Origin: Carboxylicivirga mesophila
GTDB lineage: Bacteria; Bacteroidota; Bacteroidia; Bacteroidales; Marinilabiliaceae
Length of the DNA stretch: 37,449 nucleotides
Direction: 5' to 3'
Assembly: GCF_018271975.1 (NCBI RefSeq)
Contig: NZ_JAGUCN010000039.1
Location: forward strand, 1-37,449
Positions 1-8,340 of this stretch are shown here, one piece after another; the stretch's first letter is position 1, and the number at the start of each line of letters is the position of its first letter. Position numbers and translations under genes: made by a program. Below the pieces are notes generated by a model, which saw nothing but the letters and a program-made list of their open reading frames with translations, was not told where the DNA came from and ran no database searches.

Positions 1-123
1 ACATTGCTTATGAAATAATATGAGCACTTTATTCGTTCATTATCAATCCTTTATATAAAATCATTCCGCTTAACAATAAAGCGTATAAAGGGTAGATCCG
101 AAAGGGGGATCGACAACTGACAT

Positions 124-495
124 TCAGCTATTCACCATCTGTTTTACCACATGATCAATCACCTCGCTATGTTCTTTAATGGTGCTGAATATGACAATCT
201 TCAAATCCTTTTCAACACGCGCCGTATGCCCGGCCGGTATATAAAATAGATCGCCGCTGGTAATGAGCTCCTCGGTACCATTATCATAGCTGATGCGGAT
301 AGCCCCATCTAGCACAGTACCATAATGCGTGCAATGGCATTGGTTGTTTTTCAATCCTTGCAAGAGCGGTCCAAAATTGGTTCCTGCTGGTATTTCATTA
401 TAGGTTGCGGTCAGCTCACCAAAGTTCTTTTGCGAACGTAATATCGTGCCATTATCATTCATTACCACTGGGATGTTTGCTTTATTGATTTTCAT
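124..495 (-). CDS. Small cupin-domain protein
   Basis: A 123-residue single-domain cupin. The central part reads as the two cupin motifs: a first stretch around residues 54-70 with CHCTHYGTVLDG and a second around 80-92 with GDLFYIPAGHTARV, where 'PAGH' is the usual end of the second metal/ligand motif. Stand-alone cupins of this size bind a small ligand or metal and act as isomerases, oxygenases or sensors; the substrate cannot be told. The ATG start at 495 is the only reasonable one. It is divergent from the MscS gene, and a candidate promoter lies at 537-567. Family call is firm, function is open. Confidence 0.75.
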   Translation of the reverse strand: MKINKANIPVVMNDNGTILRSQKNFGELTATYNEIPAGTNFGPLLQGLKNNQCHCTHYGTVLDGAIRISYDNGTEELITSGDLFYIPAGHTARVEKDLKIVIFSTIKEHSEVIDHVVKQMVNS

Positions 496-536
496 AGCTG
501 CGTTTTTAAAGTGTTAGTAGAGTCATCTGCAATAAG

Positions 537-567
537 TAAAAGTACTGGTACAGGCACTTTTTGTCAA
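537..567 (-). promoter_or_regulatory. Candidate promoter of the cupin gene
   Basis: On the minus strand a TTG (565-567) is followed after 20 bp by TACTTTTA (537-544), close to the Bacteroidota pattern TTTG-N19-TAnnTTTG. It lies about 40 bp upstream of the ATG. One position of the -7 box differs from consensus. Confidence 0.4.
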
Positions 568-698
568 CATAATGGCTCGTGTTTGGTTAGTTAATAGAGA
601 TGTGTATAAGCACATGGTATTTGACATAAAGGGGACAATTTATTTTCTTGAAAGCCTGATAATACTAATATTAACCTGAGGACCTAATTGAATATCGC

Positions 699-1649
699 AT
701 GAAAAAGCACTTACGACTCATCTTCAGCATCTGTTTGCTACTGTTCTTAATAGCCATCGATCCATCGTTAAACTTATGGGATTTACCACTACAGAATTTC
801 ACTTGGTTTAATATTATAAGAAAAGGATTGCTGATTGCCGGCACCACCTGGCTGCTTATTGAAGTGGTGGGTAGGCTGAAGTTTTATCTGCTGAAGCGTT
901 ATGATATTACCCAGGAAGATAACCTGAAATCGCGCAAGCTGCATACGCAGATTAACCTGCTCGAAAAGGTTATCGTCTTCCTCATTCTCCTGATAGGATT
1001 GGGGTTGATTTTGATGTCTATCGATAGTATCCGGGAGATTGGGATAGGTATTTTTGCATCGGCCGGAGTGGTGGGTATCATCATCGGTTTGTCGGCACAA
1101 AAGATTGTAGGTGCCCTGCTGGCCGGAATTCAAATTGCCATCACTCAGCCTTTCAGGGTCGATGATGCGGTATTGGTGGAAAACGAATGGGGATGGATTG
1201 AGGAGATCAACCTCACTTACATTGTGGTGCGCATCTGGGATAAGCGCCGATTGGTATTGCCCTCCACCTATTTCCTTGAAAAACCATTTCAGAACTGGAC
1301 GCGCACCACGGCCGATATCATTGGCAGCGTGTTTATCTATACCGATTACACCATTTCCTTTGATGCGCTGCGTAAAGAACTAACACGACTGCTGGAAAGC
1401 ACCGACTTGTGGGATAAAAAGGTGAATGTGCTGCAGGTCACCGATGCCAAAGAATCAAACCTTGAAATCCGTATTCTGGTGAGTGCAAAAAACTCGCCCA
1501 CGGCTTGGGACTTAAGAGTTTTTATCCGCGAAAAAATGATTGAATTTATCCAGACAAACTATCCGCAGAGCCTGCCTAAAACCAGGGTGATGCTGGAGGG
1601 TGATAAGGCTGCTCCATCATACAAAGGCATACCGTCTCCATTGGAATAA
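699..1649 (+). CDS. Small mechanosensitive channel, MscS family
   Basis: A 316-residue MscS-type channel that should open under membrane tension and release small solutes during osmotic downshock. Hydrophobic segments lie near residues 5-25, 35-58 and 88-110, followed by a Gly/Ala-rich pore helix (about 113-140; GIGIFASAGVVGIIIGLSAQ). The beta-domain signature follows (PFRVDDAVLVENEWGWIEEI), then the VLPSTYFLEKPFQNWTR segment typical of the family, then a C-terminal alpha/beta domain. The length matches compact MscS proteins with about three membrane helices. The ATG start at 699 precedes a good hydrophobic helix. The gene is divergent from the cupin gene and appears monocistronic. Confidence 0.9.
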   Translation: MKKHLRLIFSICLLLFLIAIDPSLNLWDLPLQNFTWFNIIRKGLLIAGTTWLLIEVVGRLKFYLLKRYDITQEDNLKSRKLHTQINLLEKVIVFLILLIGLGLILMSIDSIREIGIGIFASAGVVGIIIGLSAQKIVGALLAGIQIAITQPFRVDDAVLVENEWGWIEEINLTYIVVRIWDKRRLVLPSTYFLEKPFQNWTRTTADIIGSVFIYTDYTISFDALRKELTRLLESTDLWDKKVNVLQVTDAKESNLEIRILVSAKNSPTAWDLRVFIREKMIEFIQTNYPQSLPKTRVMLEGDKAAPSYKGIPSPLE

Positions 1650-1769
1650 TACCTTATGAAGAATTAATAATCGTTTATTTCAACACATAAACCGTATTAT
1701 ACATGTTCATACCCGCTTGATGCCGATTGAATACCTTCTGTTAGTGATAAACAATTAAAAAGGAAGTAG

Positions 1770-2009
1770 TTGAAATCGATTAATAAACGTACACATATTA
1801 CAACAGGGTATTATAATGTGAGGTGTAAACGTTATAAGATGCCTAATAAGTGGTATAGACTCCTGAGGAAACGAATATTATTGCGATACAAACGTTATAA
1901 TAATAATACCAAGGTGTTTTGAGTGGCTACAAAACGAATAGTTGCAAAAATGAAAGATTTAAATGTGCTTACAAGGAAAACTCTTATGACACTATTCTCC
2001 TGTAAATAG
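1770..2009 (+). other. Quasi-open basic reading frame in an otherwise empty gap
   Basis: The 397-bp gap 1650-2046 holds no recognised gene. One plus frame is open from 1770 to 2009 apart from a single TGA at 1920. The only ATG of the first part is at 1839, giving 27 residues beginning MPNKWYRLLRKRILLRYKRY. After the TGA a GTG at 1923 or ATG at 1950 would give 19-28 residues. The predicted peptides are very rich in Lys, Arg and Tyr. I do not recognise them. It may be a small basic protein, a decayed gene, or chance in AT-rich DNA. Confidence 0.2.
1785..1936 (+). repeat. 21-bp phased AAACG motif series
   Basis: AAACG occurs at 1785, 1827, 1869, 1890 and 1932, and nowhere else in this gap. All spacings are multiples of 21 bp (42, 42, 21, 42). 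Two copies extend to AAACGTTATAA (1827-1837 and 1890-1900). Between them, units at the same phase begin AAG (1848, 1911). This could be a degenerate operator series on one DNA face, or the Lys-Arg codons of the quasi-open frame, with which it is in register. Confidence 0.4.
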
Positions 2010-2046
2010 AAATGTTTATCTTAACCACAAACAAAAACCTGAACCG

Positions 2047-2391
2047 ATGTTAGCATATAATTTCGATCGTATATTTAAAGCCAAGGGCATCGACCGTCCT
2101 TTCGCCTTTTTAAGGAAAGTTGGTTTTTCAGACAATTTTGCCACCAGGGTGAAGCATAATCGTGTCAAACGACTAGATCCGGTTTTAATTGAACGCTTAT
2201 GTATTGCCTTCGGCTGTACTCCCAACGACCTGATGGAATGGCAGCCCGATAAGGATTCGGAAGTAAGTGATGCGCACCCTTTACAGCAGCTACGTCGCAC
2301 TGAAAAACTGTTTGACCTTACTAAATCGCTCAGTGCTTTGCCGCTTAATAAGCTGAATGAAATCGAACAAATACTGAATAAAATGAGCTAA
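2047..2391 (+). CDS. XRE/Cro-type helix-turn-helix regulator
   Basis: A 114-residue protein whose first ~65 residues fit a Cro/C1-type helix-turn-helix. Residues about 25-60 hold the recognition region (FSDNFATRVKHNRVKRLDP) and the common ending 'LIERLCIAFGCTPNDLMEW', typical of small XRE regulators. The C-terminal part (about 75-114) is a Leu-rich helix that could mediate dimerisation. It starts 26 bp upstream of the DUF192 gene and may be in one transcript with it and the methyltransferase. The unusual phased repeat at 1785-1936 lies just upstream and might be its own operator; this is only a guess. Confidence 0.75.
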   Translation: MLAYNFDRIFKAKGIDRPFAFLRKVGFSDNFATRVKHNRVKRLDPVLIERLCIAFGCTPNDLMEWQPDKDSEVSDAHPLQQLRRTEKLFDLTKSLSALPLNKLNEIEQILNKMS

Positions 2392-2417
2392 AGGCAAGCC
2401 CAAAGAGCTATTTAAGT

Positions 2418-2960
2418 ATGAAAGCAGACAAGCAAAAAACAAAGAAGACCAATCGCTGGCTTTTGCTACTTATCCTCGGTATTGCATTGGCGGTAATTGC
2501 GCTCAACATCAGGTCGTGCATCGACAAACGGCAGGTGAGTCGGGATACCACGCAGGGCATTGAGTTCGAAAAGGAGGGCGAACTCACTTTCTTAACTGCC
2601 AATGGCAGCCAGCCCATTGTGCGCATTGATATTGAGCTGGCCGAAGATGACTATGAACGGGCCATGGGGCTGATGCACCGCTACACCATGGACGAGCAGC
2701 AGGGCATGCTGTTCATCATGAATCGTGAAGAGCCGCAATCCTTCTGGATGAAGAACACCCATATCTCACTGGATATTTTGTATGTGAATGAAGCATACGA
2801 TATTGTTTCAATTCACAAATACACGCAGCCCTTCTCAACTAAAAGCCTGCCGTCTGTTCATCCCGCCAAATACGTAGTGGAGGTGATAGCCGGTTTTTGC
2901 GATAAGCATCGCATCACAGAGGGTGACCAAATACGTTTTGAACGACTAAGCACTAACTAA
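2418..2960 (+). CDS. Membrane-anchored DUF192 protein
   Basis: A 180-residue protein with a positively charged N-terminus (KADKQKTKKTNR), one hydrophobic segment (about residues 13-32) and a DUF192 domain (about 55-175). Family features are visible: ERAMGLMHRYTM, GMLFIMNREEPQSFWMKNTHISLDI, and a C-terminal VVEVIAGFCDKH. DUF192 proteins are small beta-rich periplasmic proteins found widely in bacteria and archaea; no activity is established. It ends 6 bp before the methyltransferase start, so the two are probably cotranscribed. Confidence 0.85.
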   Translation: MKADKQKTKKTNRWLLLLILGIALAVIALNIRSCIDKRQVSRDTTQGIEFEKEGELTFLTANGSQPIVRIDIELAEDDYERAMGLMHRYTMDEQQGMLFIMNREEPQSFWMKNTHISLDILYVNEAYDIVSIHKYTQPFSTKSLPSVHPAKYVVEVIAGFCDKHRITEGDQIRFERLSTN

Positions 2961-2966
2961 TAAGCC

Positions 2967-3722
2967 ATGACAGAACTTGAACTACTGGTAGACCTGCACA
3001 AGGATAATGAACGCCAAGGGCCCGGCAGTGAGGCCGAAACACTCAGAGCCCTCTCACTGATTGAGACAGCACATAACGATGGATTGAAGATAGCCGATAT
3101 TGGTTGTGGCTCAGGCGCATCAACCATGGTGCTGGCGCAAAATACCACGGCCAACATCACGGCAGTGGATCTCTTTCCTGAGTTTCTGGATAAGTTAAGG
3201 GTACAAGCCCAACAGCTCGGCCTCACGCAGCGTATTCACACCGTGGCGCAGTCCATGGAAGAGCTGTCGTTTGAGGATGAAAGCTTCGATATCATCTGGT
3301 CAGAAGGAGCTATCTACAACAAGGGTTTCGAGAAGGGGATTCAACAATGGCGCCGCTTTCTAAAACACGGTGGTTACCTGGCTGTTTCTGAAATATCGTG
3401 GACCACACATTCACGCCCTAAAGAATTAGAGGACTTCTGGATGGCTGCCTATCCGGAGATTGACACCGTTTCGGGCAAGATAAAAACGCTGGAAGAAAAT
3501 GGCTATCAGCCCATCGGGCACTTTATTCTACCTGTTGCGTGCTGGACCGATCACTACTACGCACCCGTTCAAAGCCGTTTTGATGATTTCCTGAGCAGAC
3601 ACAATCATTCTGAAACGGCCAAAGCCATTATCAAAGCCGAGGAGGAAGAAATAGCCCTTTACAATAGGTATAAAAAGTATTATAGTTACGGGTTTTATGT
3701 GGCTCGCAGGGTTGATTTTTAG
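2967..3722 (+). CDS. Class I SAM-dependent methyltransferase
   Basis: A 251-residue Rossmann-fold methyltransferase. Motif I is IADIGCGSGAST (about residues 41-52), the acidic residue of motif II is in ITAVDLFPEF, and the motif IV region is SFDIIWSEGAIYNKGFEKG, with LKHGGYLAVSE after it. The fold is that of small-molecule methyltransferases (UbiE/Cyp-like); the C-terminal 90 residues are Tyr-rich and probably bind the acceptor, which is unknown. The start is 6 bp after the DUF192 stop. It converges on the TonB-C gene with only 6 bp between stops and no visible terminator. Nothing suggests a restriction-modification enzyme. Confidence 0.85.
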   Translation: MTELELLVDLHKDNERQGPGSEAETLRALSLIETAHNDGLKIADIGCGSGASTMVLAQNTTANITAVDLFPEFLDKLRVQAQQLGLTQRIHTVAQSMEELSFEDESFDIIWSEGAIYNKGFEKGIQQWRRFLKHGGYLAVSEISWTTHSRPKELEDFWMAAYPEIDTVSGKIKTLEENGYQPIGHFILPVACWTDHYYAPVQSRFDDFLSRHNHSETAKAIIKAEEEEIALYNRYKKYYSYGFYVARRVDF

Positions 3723-3728
3723 TGTCCA

Positions 3729-4430
3729 TCATAATACAAAGTTGATGGGAACAGTATAGGCTACATTAACCGGTTTTCCTTTATGTGAGCCTGGTTTCCA
3801 GTTGTCCAGTAGGTTTATGACTCTCAGCGCTTCGCTATCCAGTAACGGATGTACACCCCTTGCTACAGTTGTATCAGTCACTTTTCCTTCTTTTGTGACT
3901 ACAAAAGAAATAAACACCATGCCTGATATTTTTTGAGCTTTAGCTTTTTCAGGATATTTTACCTCACTGGCAATGAAGGCCATAAGTTGCGCCTCGCCTC
4001 CCGGATATTCAGGATTATTGTCTACTATAAAATAGGTTGCTTCCCCATCTTCTGTATACTTAATACTTCTATAGGTGTCTTTTCCTTTAATATAAAAATC
4101 TTCCTTCTTTAGCTGGCCATTGCTGTAGTAGGTTTTATAAACACCATCAAGTTTTAAACCTTTAGTTGATTCTGGATGAATAAAATCATTTAATTGAGGG
4201 ATGTACTTCTTTTTAACAAGGTAGGTGCATTCTCGTTTGATTGAACCATTGTGATAGTAGTCTTTTAGCAAATAGCTGGTGCTACTATTCTTTTCTATAA
4301 TGCGTTTATAAGCGTAATTATCCGCTGAGGCTTGCTGGTTGTTTACATCAAAGTAAATAGGTTCGAATTGTTGGGCTTTACCAATGAGTGGCATTGTTAT
4401 TAACAGGAATCCGAGTAAGGCGTATTTCAT
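3729..4430 (-). CDS. TonB C-terminal domain protein with MORN-like repeats
   Basis: A 233-residue exported protein: signal peptide at residues 1-19 (MKYALLGFLLITMPLIGKAQ), a middle part with two YwqK/MORN-like turns (YYHNGSIKRECTY, about 60; YYSNGQLKKEDFY, about 105), then a TonB C-terminal domain (about 140-233; YPGGEAQLMAFIASEVKYPEKAKAQ, then GMVFISFVVTKEGKV, and NWKPGSHKGKPVNVAYTVPI). Classical TonB carries energy from ExbBD to receptors through an N-terminal membrane anchor and Pro-rich linker; both are lacking here, so this is probably one of the periplasmic TonB-C proteins common in Bacteroidota, with unknown role. No ExbB/D genes are nearby. A candidate -7 box TATCTTGA lies at 4452-4459. 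Confidence 0.8.
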   Translation of the reverse strand: MKYALLGFLLITMPLIGKAQQFEPIYFDVNNQQASADNYAYKRIIEKNSSTSYLLKDYYHNGSIKRECTYLVKKKYIPQLNDFIHPESTKGLKLDGVYKTYYSNGQLKKEDFYIKGKDTYRSIKYTEDGEATYFIVDNNPEYPGGEAQLMAFIASEVKYPEKAKAQKISGMVFISFVVTKEGKVTDTTVARGVHPLLDSEALRVINLLDNWKPGSHKGKPVNVAYTVPINFVL

Positions 4431-4607
4431 ATTATTCGAAAAGGGTGAACGTCAAGATAAATTTTTAACTAACATAAAGTGTTAAAGATGAAGTTATCAT
4501 CTTGCAGCAATATTTGCAAACATTTTACAGATTAAATCCACAACGGCAATGTGTGCAACACTCTTATGTTACAGGGCAATTGTTTTTAACTATAAATTAG
4601 ATATAAA

Positions 4608-4684
4608 CCACGAATTTCACTAATTAACACAAATTGTTACGCTGCTGCAGAACAAAAATTAGTGCGTATTTGAGTAATTTGTGG
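4608..4684. repeat. Imperfect palindromic intergenic element
   Basis: Two 28-bp arms, 4608-4635 (begins CCACGAATTTCAC) and 4657-4684 (ends AATTTGTGG), are reverse complements at 20 of 28 positions and enclose 21 bp. It lies just downstream of the methyltransferase gene. Its CCAC[GA]AATT ends resemble dispersed palindromic repeats I associate with Bacteroidota intergenic DNA. It could fold in RNA and aid termination. Confidence 0.6.
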
Positions 4685-4702
4685 TATAAAATCTATTGGC
4701 TG

Positions 4703-5749
4703 TTAGCCTTTCTTCACCACAATTATATCACGCTTAATCGATTTATCCACCATGTGCTCAAAGCCATTGTAAGGAGCATCAGTCAGCACCTTTAAACCAT
4801 GCTCTTCAAACACCTCTGTCAGGCGGTTCTTAGCCAGTACAAAGCTGTTCCAGGCCAGCACAATGGTGCCGCCTTTTTTAAGAACCGCTTTCCACGCAGG
4901 CAGACAGGCTCGGATAAGTTCCAATGGATTGCGCGTGCCGGTGGTACTCTTATTGGCACCCGTATTGCCGTGAGCAATGCCGTAAGGCAGGTCGCCTACA
5001 ATGAGCTCAAAGCTGTTCTTTTTAAAGTATTTATCGGCATCCTGCGAATTGCCGTTGACAATACCCAGCTGTTTTTGTTCCTCCTTATTTTTAAAGGCCT
5101 CTTTGCTGTTGGCATAATGAAACTCATGCATGTAGATGGCCTCCGATTTCTTTTTACCATACACCATGCGCTTATCGGCTAAAAACTTATAGCGTTCGCT
5201 TTGCAGGTATTTTTTTAAGAAGATTTGGTGCTCGTGCACCGATTTAGACTCTATTTCTATACCAAAAGCATTGAAGCCATATACAGTTGCTTCATTAAGC
5301 GTGGTACCACGCCCCGAAACCGGATCGAGCAAACTGATCTTATCATCGTAATTAAAATCGCTGGCTAGTAAAGCTACGTTTACCATCATCTTGGTAAATA
5401 GCTCATTGGTTTTGCCGGCGTATTTCTGAATGGTACTGATCTTGCTATCAATGTACTCGTATTTGGCCATTGGTATGGGCGCCAATCCATCATCGGCATG
5501 CAGACCAAACTGGTTAAAGATGGCAAATACAAACGACAGGCGTGATAAAATGGCTATATCCTCGGAACTAAGCTCGTCATCCAGGGTGATGGTGATGTAG
5601 CGTACGCCGCACACATCTTCAAAGTCAATCTTCTGACACCTCACACTTAATCGTTTGGCAGCAATGCTCAATTCGGCAACAGCAAGTTGTGCCGCTACAT
5701 TATAATACACCCGGTTGTGACCCGGATACTGCAGAATCAAATACTTCAT
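4703..5749 (-). CDS. TRM11-like RNA (or nucleic acid) methyltransferase
   Basis: A 348-residue SAM-dependent methyltransferase. The C-terminal half has motif I as LLDPVSGRGTTLNEA (about residues 140-154) and motif IV as LIVGDLPYGIAHG (about 255-267); DLPYG corresponds to the (D/N)PPY catalytic motif of N-methyltransferases. The N-terminal ~110 residues resemble the THUMP-like front part of TRM11/TrmN-type tRNA guanine-N2 methyltransferases, so tRNA is the likeliest substrate. An upstream TTG at 5767 would extend the frame, but a TATCTTTG promoter box at 5757-5764 sits inside that extension, so the start must be ATG 5752 or 5749. The message may be leaderless. Confidence 0.75.
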   Translation of the reverse strand: MKYLILQYPGHNRVYYNVAAQLAVAELSIAAKRLSVRCQKIDFEDVCGVRYITITLDDELSSEDIAILSRLSFVFAIFNQFGLHADDGLAPIPMAKYEYIDSKISTIQKYAGKTNELFTKMMVNVALLASDFNYDDKISLLDPVSGRGTTLNEATVYGFNAFGIEIESKSVHEHQIFLKKYLQSERYKFLADKRMVYGKKKSEAIYMHEFHYANSKEAFKNKEEQKQLGIVNGNSQDADKYFKKNSFELIVGDLPYGIAHGNTGANKSTTGTRNPLELIRACLPAWKAVLKKGGTIVLAWNSFVLAKNRLTEVFEEHGLKVLTDAPYNGFEHMVDKSIKRDIIVVKKG

Positions 5750-5756
5750 CATGCTG

Positions 5757-5764
5757 CAAAGATA
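5757..5764 (-). promoter_or_regulatory. -7 promoter box of the TRM11-like gene
   Basis: TATCTTTG on the minus strand is an exact match to TAnnTTTG. It ends 4 bp before the first ATG (5752), which predicts a transcript starting at or within a few bases of the start codon. No clear TTTG is found 19-21 bp upstream. Confidence 0.5.
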
Positions 5765-5774
5765 CACAATAAAA

Positions 5775-5798
5775 AAGGCTCCTTTCAGAGCCTTTGGG
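5775..5798 (-). terminator. Intrinsic terminator after the corrinoid receptor gene
   Basis: AAAGGCTC and GAGCCTTT pair around a 6-base loop, followed on the minus strand by a T-rich run. It lies directly after the receptor stop codon and separates it from the methyltransferase promoter. Confidence 0.85.
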
Positions 5799-8192
5799 TT
5801 AAATTATGCCGGCAATGCGAATACCGGCATATATGGTTCGTGGGAGCGATGGCCCGTAGATATAAGTTGGATCGCGCTCAACACCTGTTTCAAAATCATC
5901 CTGGAAACTATTAAATAGGTTCTTTACGCCGCCAAAAAATTCCACAGGCAGATAATAAATAGTCGCCTGATACGCAGCTTTCAGTCCAACATCAAAGAAG
6001 GCCTGTGTGCGTCGCAGTTCGCCTTCATAGTTTTCATCTGAAATTGACTGATCGTAATAGCTGATGGGCATGTGGCCCGTGTACTGCCCGGATGTGATTA
6101 AACTAAGTTGTGGAGTGCATGTCCAGCTGAGGGTGAAAAAGCCATAGTTATCGGGTGTCCGCAGGAAGTCCGTTGTACCAAGTTCCTGGGGTGTTTTATA
6201 TTTGCTGCGTTGGATGGTAAACCCGGCATCCAGGTTGACTTTATTAAGATACGATAGTTTTCCTTCCAGGTTGACGCCTTGCACAAAAGCACCATCTTCT
6301 GCATTTGTTCTCAGGTAGGTAACAGTGCCGTCCACCACCTCACTGGGGATGGGCACAAAGGCATTATCCAGGTAGGTATAAAAACCTTCGGCCAGCAGTG
6401 ATATATTAAAAGCACCTGATTTTTGGTTGAAGTCCAGCGAGGCCATATAGCTGTGGCTTGTTTCTTCCTGCAGGTCATCGGCATTTTTATGAATCACCTG
6501 ACGGGTGGCTGAAGCACTGATGTGTAAGTCTTCATCAAAAATCTGAGGAGCCCGGTATCCTTGCGAATAGGACGTGCGTGCCTGTAAGTTGGGTAGTATG
6601 TCCCAAAGCAGATTAACGCGGGGGCTTATCACCTTGCCCGAACAATCGCCTGTACCATGCACATTATCGGTGATGTTGTAATAATCATAGCGCAGGCCGG
6701 CAGATAGTTTAACCGCCGAAATCTGACGCTCATATTGCGCAAAAACACCATATATCAGTTTATCCTGATTGGCCACTGTGGTGTTGGGTGCATGCTCAAA
6801 GCCTATGAATGTATTGGTATCATCGTATATGGGTTGCTCATAGTCCGGATAGCCTAACTTCTGATCTTTCAGTTCATCACCCAGTACCTCGACGCCGGCA
6901 AGTAAGGTGTTTTTGCCAAAATCAGATGCTATTTGTGAGCCAATCGAATAGGTAAAGCCATCTGTTTGACCATAGTCTGACAGTGATTGATCAGCCCCGT
7001 AATACGATGATCTGGCAACATCCTGCGCCGATGCAAAAACACTTAGATGACTGTTTTGCCCAAGGAAATAGTCGTAATTAATGGCGCCGCTGTTTATTTT
7101 ATGTTGTACCCCTTCAGTCAGATCAGCTTCATGAAACAAGCTGTTAAAAGCATTCCCACCGCGTCTTTCTTCATTAATGCGGAAGAAATCAATTACTACT
7201 TTACTACGGTAGCTGGGGCGATGAAACAGGCGTGTGCCCACCGATAGGTTTTTTAGTTGCATCAGCTCCGAAAAATCATCTCCATTGGCATCAAAGGGCT
7301 CCCGTTCGCGTAAGCTGCCAAACAAAGCCATGCCTGTTTTTTTATTGTCGGATACAACAGACACATCAAACTTGGCCGCTGTTTCGGGTGAAGCATCAGC
7401 GCCATTCAATCCAATACCAATGGCCGCTGTTTGCAGTTCAGCCGCATAGCTATTCTTGATGGGTTCACGAGTGATGATGTTGATACTTCCGGCAATGGCA
7501 TTGCTACCATATAAAGCTGATCCACCACCGCGCGTCACCTCTACCCGGTCAATCATAGCTGTTGGAATAAGTTCAAGGCCATATACACTTACCAATCCAC
7601 TGAAAATGGGGCGGCTGTTAATCAGTATCTGGGAATAGTGCCCTTCAAGGCCATTCATACGCACTTGCACCATGCCGCAATTCTGGCAGTTTGTTTCGGT
7701 ACGTAGTCCGGGTACATAACTCAGTGCGTCGCTCACCACAATTGGCTGTACCTTACTAATGGACTCGGCACTTAAACGATTGACGATGTTAGAAGCTGTT
7801 TTGCGCGACTGCTCATTACGACTGGCGGTTACCACCACTTGCTCAAGGCCAAACACATCCTCTTCGAGCACAAACTCTAAGGTTTCTGTTTTTCCGGCTT
7901 TCAAGATTATGGTCTGTTCTGCTGGTTTGTAACCCATCGATTGAGCTTTGATGGTAAACTGGCCAATCGGTAATTCATTGAGTTCAAATTCCCCAGATGC
8001 ATTGGCTACAGCGCCCATGCTGGTGTTGTTAATAACAATGACTGCATAAGGGATAGGTTGGGATTCGTGTTTAACAACACCTTTGATACCAGCCTGTTTA
8101 GCAGGATTGGCCAGGCAGGTAATGTTAATGCATAGGATGATTAGCAGGGTGTTGAGTGCTCTGCTCAACGCCACTTGTTCAGTTTGTTTCAT
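5799..8192 (-). CDS. TonB-dependent outer-membrane receptor, probably for cobalamin/corrinoids
   Basis: A 797-residue receptor that should import a ligand across the outer membrane with TonB energy. Order: signal peptide (about 1-29), carboxypeptidase-regulatory-like beta domain (about 32-112), plug domain (about 120-240; a DALSYVPGLRTETN segment, a CQNCG pair of cysteines, and VEVTRGGGSALYGSNAIAGSINII), then a 22-strand type barrel with YSQGYRAPQIFDEDLH and a final GIRIAGII. The barrel sequence alone does not name the ligand; the cobalamin riboswitch immediately upstream makes a BtuB-like role the best reading. No BtuCDF genes are adjacent. It is followed by its own terminator and appears monocistronic. 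Confidence 0.85.
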   Translation of the reverse strand: MKQTEQVALSRALNTLLIILCINITCLANPAKQAGIKGVVKHESQPIPYAVIVINNTSMGAVANASGEFELNELPIGQFTIKAQSMGYKPAEQTIILKAGKTETLEFVLEEDVFGLEQVVVTASRNEQSRKTASNIVNRLSAESISKVQPIVVSDALSYVPGLRTETNCQNCGMVQVRMNGLEGHYSQILINSRPIFSGLVSVYGLELIPTAMIDRVEVTRGGGSALYGSNAIAGSINIITREPIKNSYAAELQTAAIGIGLNGADASPETAAKFDVSVVSDNKKTGMALFGSLREREPFDANGDDFSELMQLKNLSVGTRLFHRPSYRSKVVIDFFRINEERRGGNAFNSLFHEADLTEGVQHKINSGAINYDYFLGQNSHLSVFASAQDVARSSYYGADQSLSDYGQTDGFTYSIGSQIASDFGKNTLLAGVEVLGDELKDQKLGYPDYEQPIYDDTNTFIGFEHAPNTTVANQDKLIYGVFAQYERQISAVKLSAGLRYDYYNITDNVHGTGDCSGKVISPRVNLLWDILPNLQARTSYSQGYRAPQIFDEDLHISASATRQVIHKNADDLQEETSHSYMASLDFNQKSGAFNISLLAEGFYTYLDNAFVPIPSEVVDGTVTYLRTNAEDGAFVQGVNLEGKLSYLNKVNLDAGFTIQRSKYKTPQELGTTDFLRTPDNYGFFTLSWTCTPQLSLITSGQYTGHMPISYYDQSISDENYEGELRRTQAFFDVGLKAAYQATIYYLPVEFFGGVKNLFNSFQDDFETGVERDPTYIYGPSLPRTIYAGIRIAGII

Positions 8193-8340
8193 TTTACAAA
8201 TAGTATCGACAATAAATACCAGTCGTTTATTGCCTGGTTAATAATATTTGTAGCATGAAGGAATTGGTATACAGGTAGGACGTACCATGGATTGTCGTTA
8301 CGTGTATGGCTTTAACTCCCGAAAGCTACATGATTCAACT

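Noticed and set aside
562-567. TTGACA upstream of the cupin gene as a sigma70-type -35 box
   Set aside because: No TATAAT at 17 bp; the position fits the Bacteroidota -33/-7 pattern instead.
2047-3722. XRE regulator plus methyltransferase as a restriction-modification or defence cassette
   Set aside because: The methyltransferase is of the small-molecule class without NPPY or target-recognition domain, and no nuclease is present.
4485-4503. AAGATGA/TCATCTT hairpin as terminator of the TRM11-like gene
   Set aside because: It is 200 bp past the stop and the T tail is weak; left unassigned.
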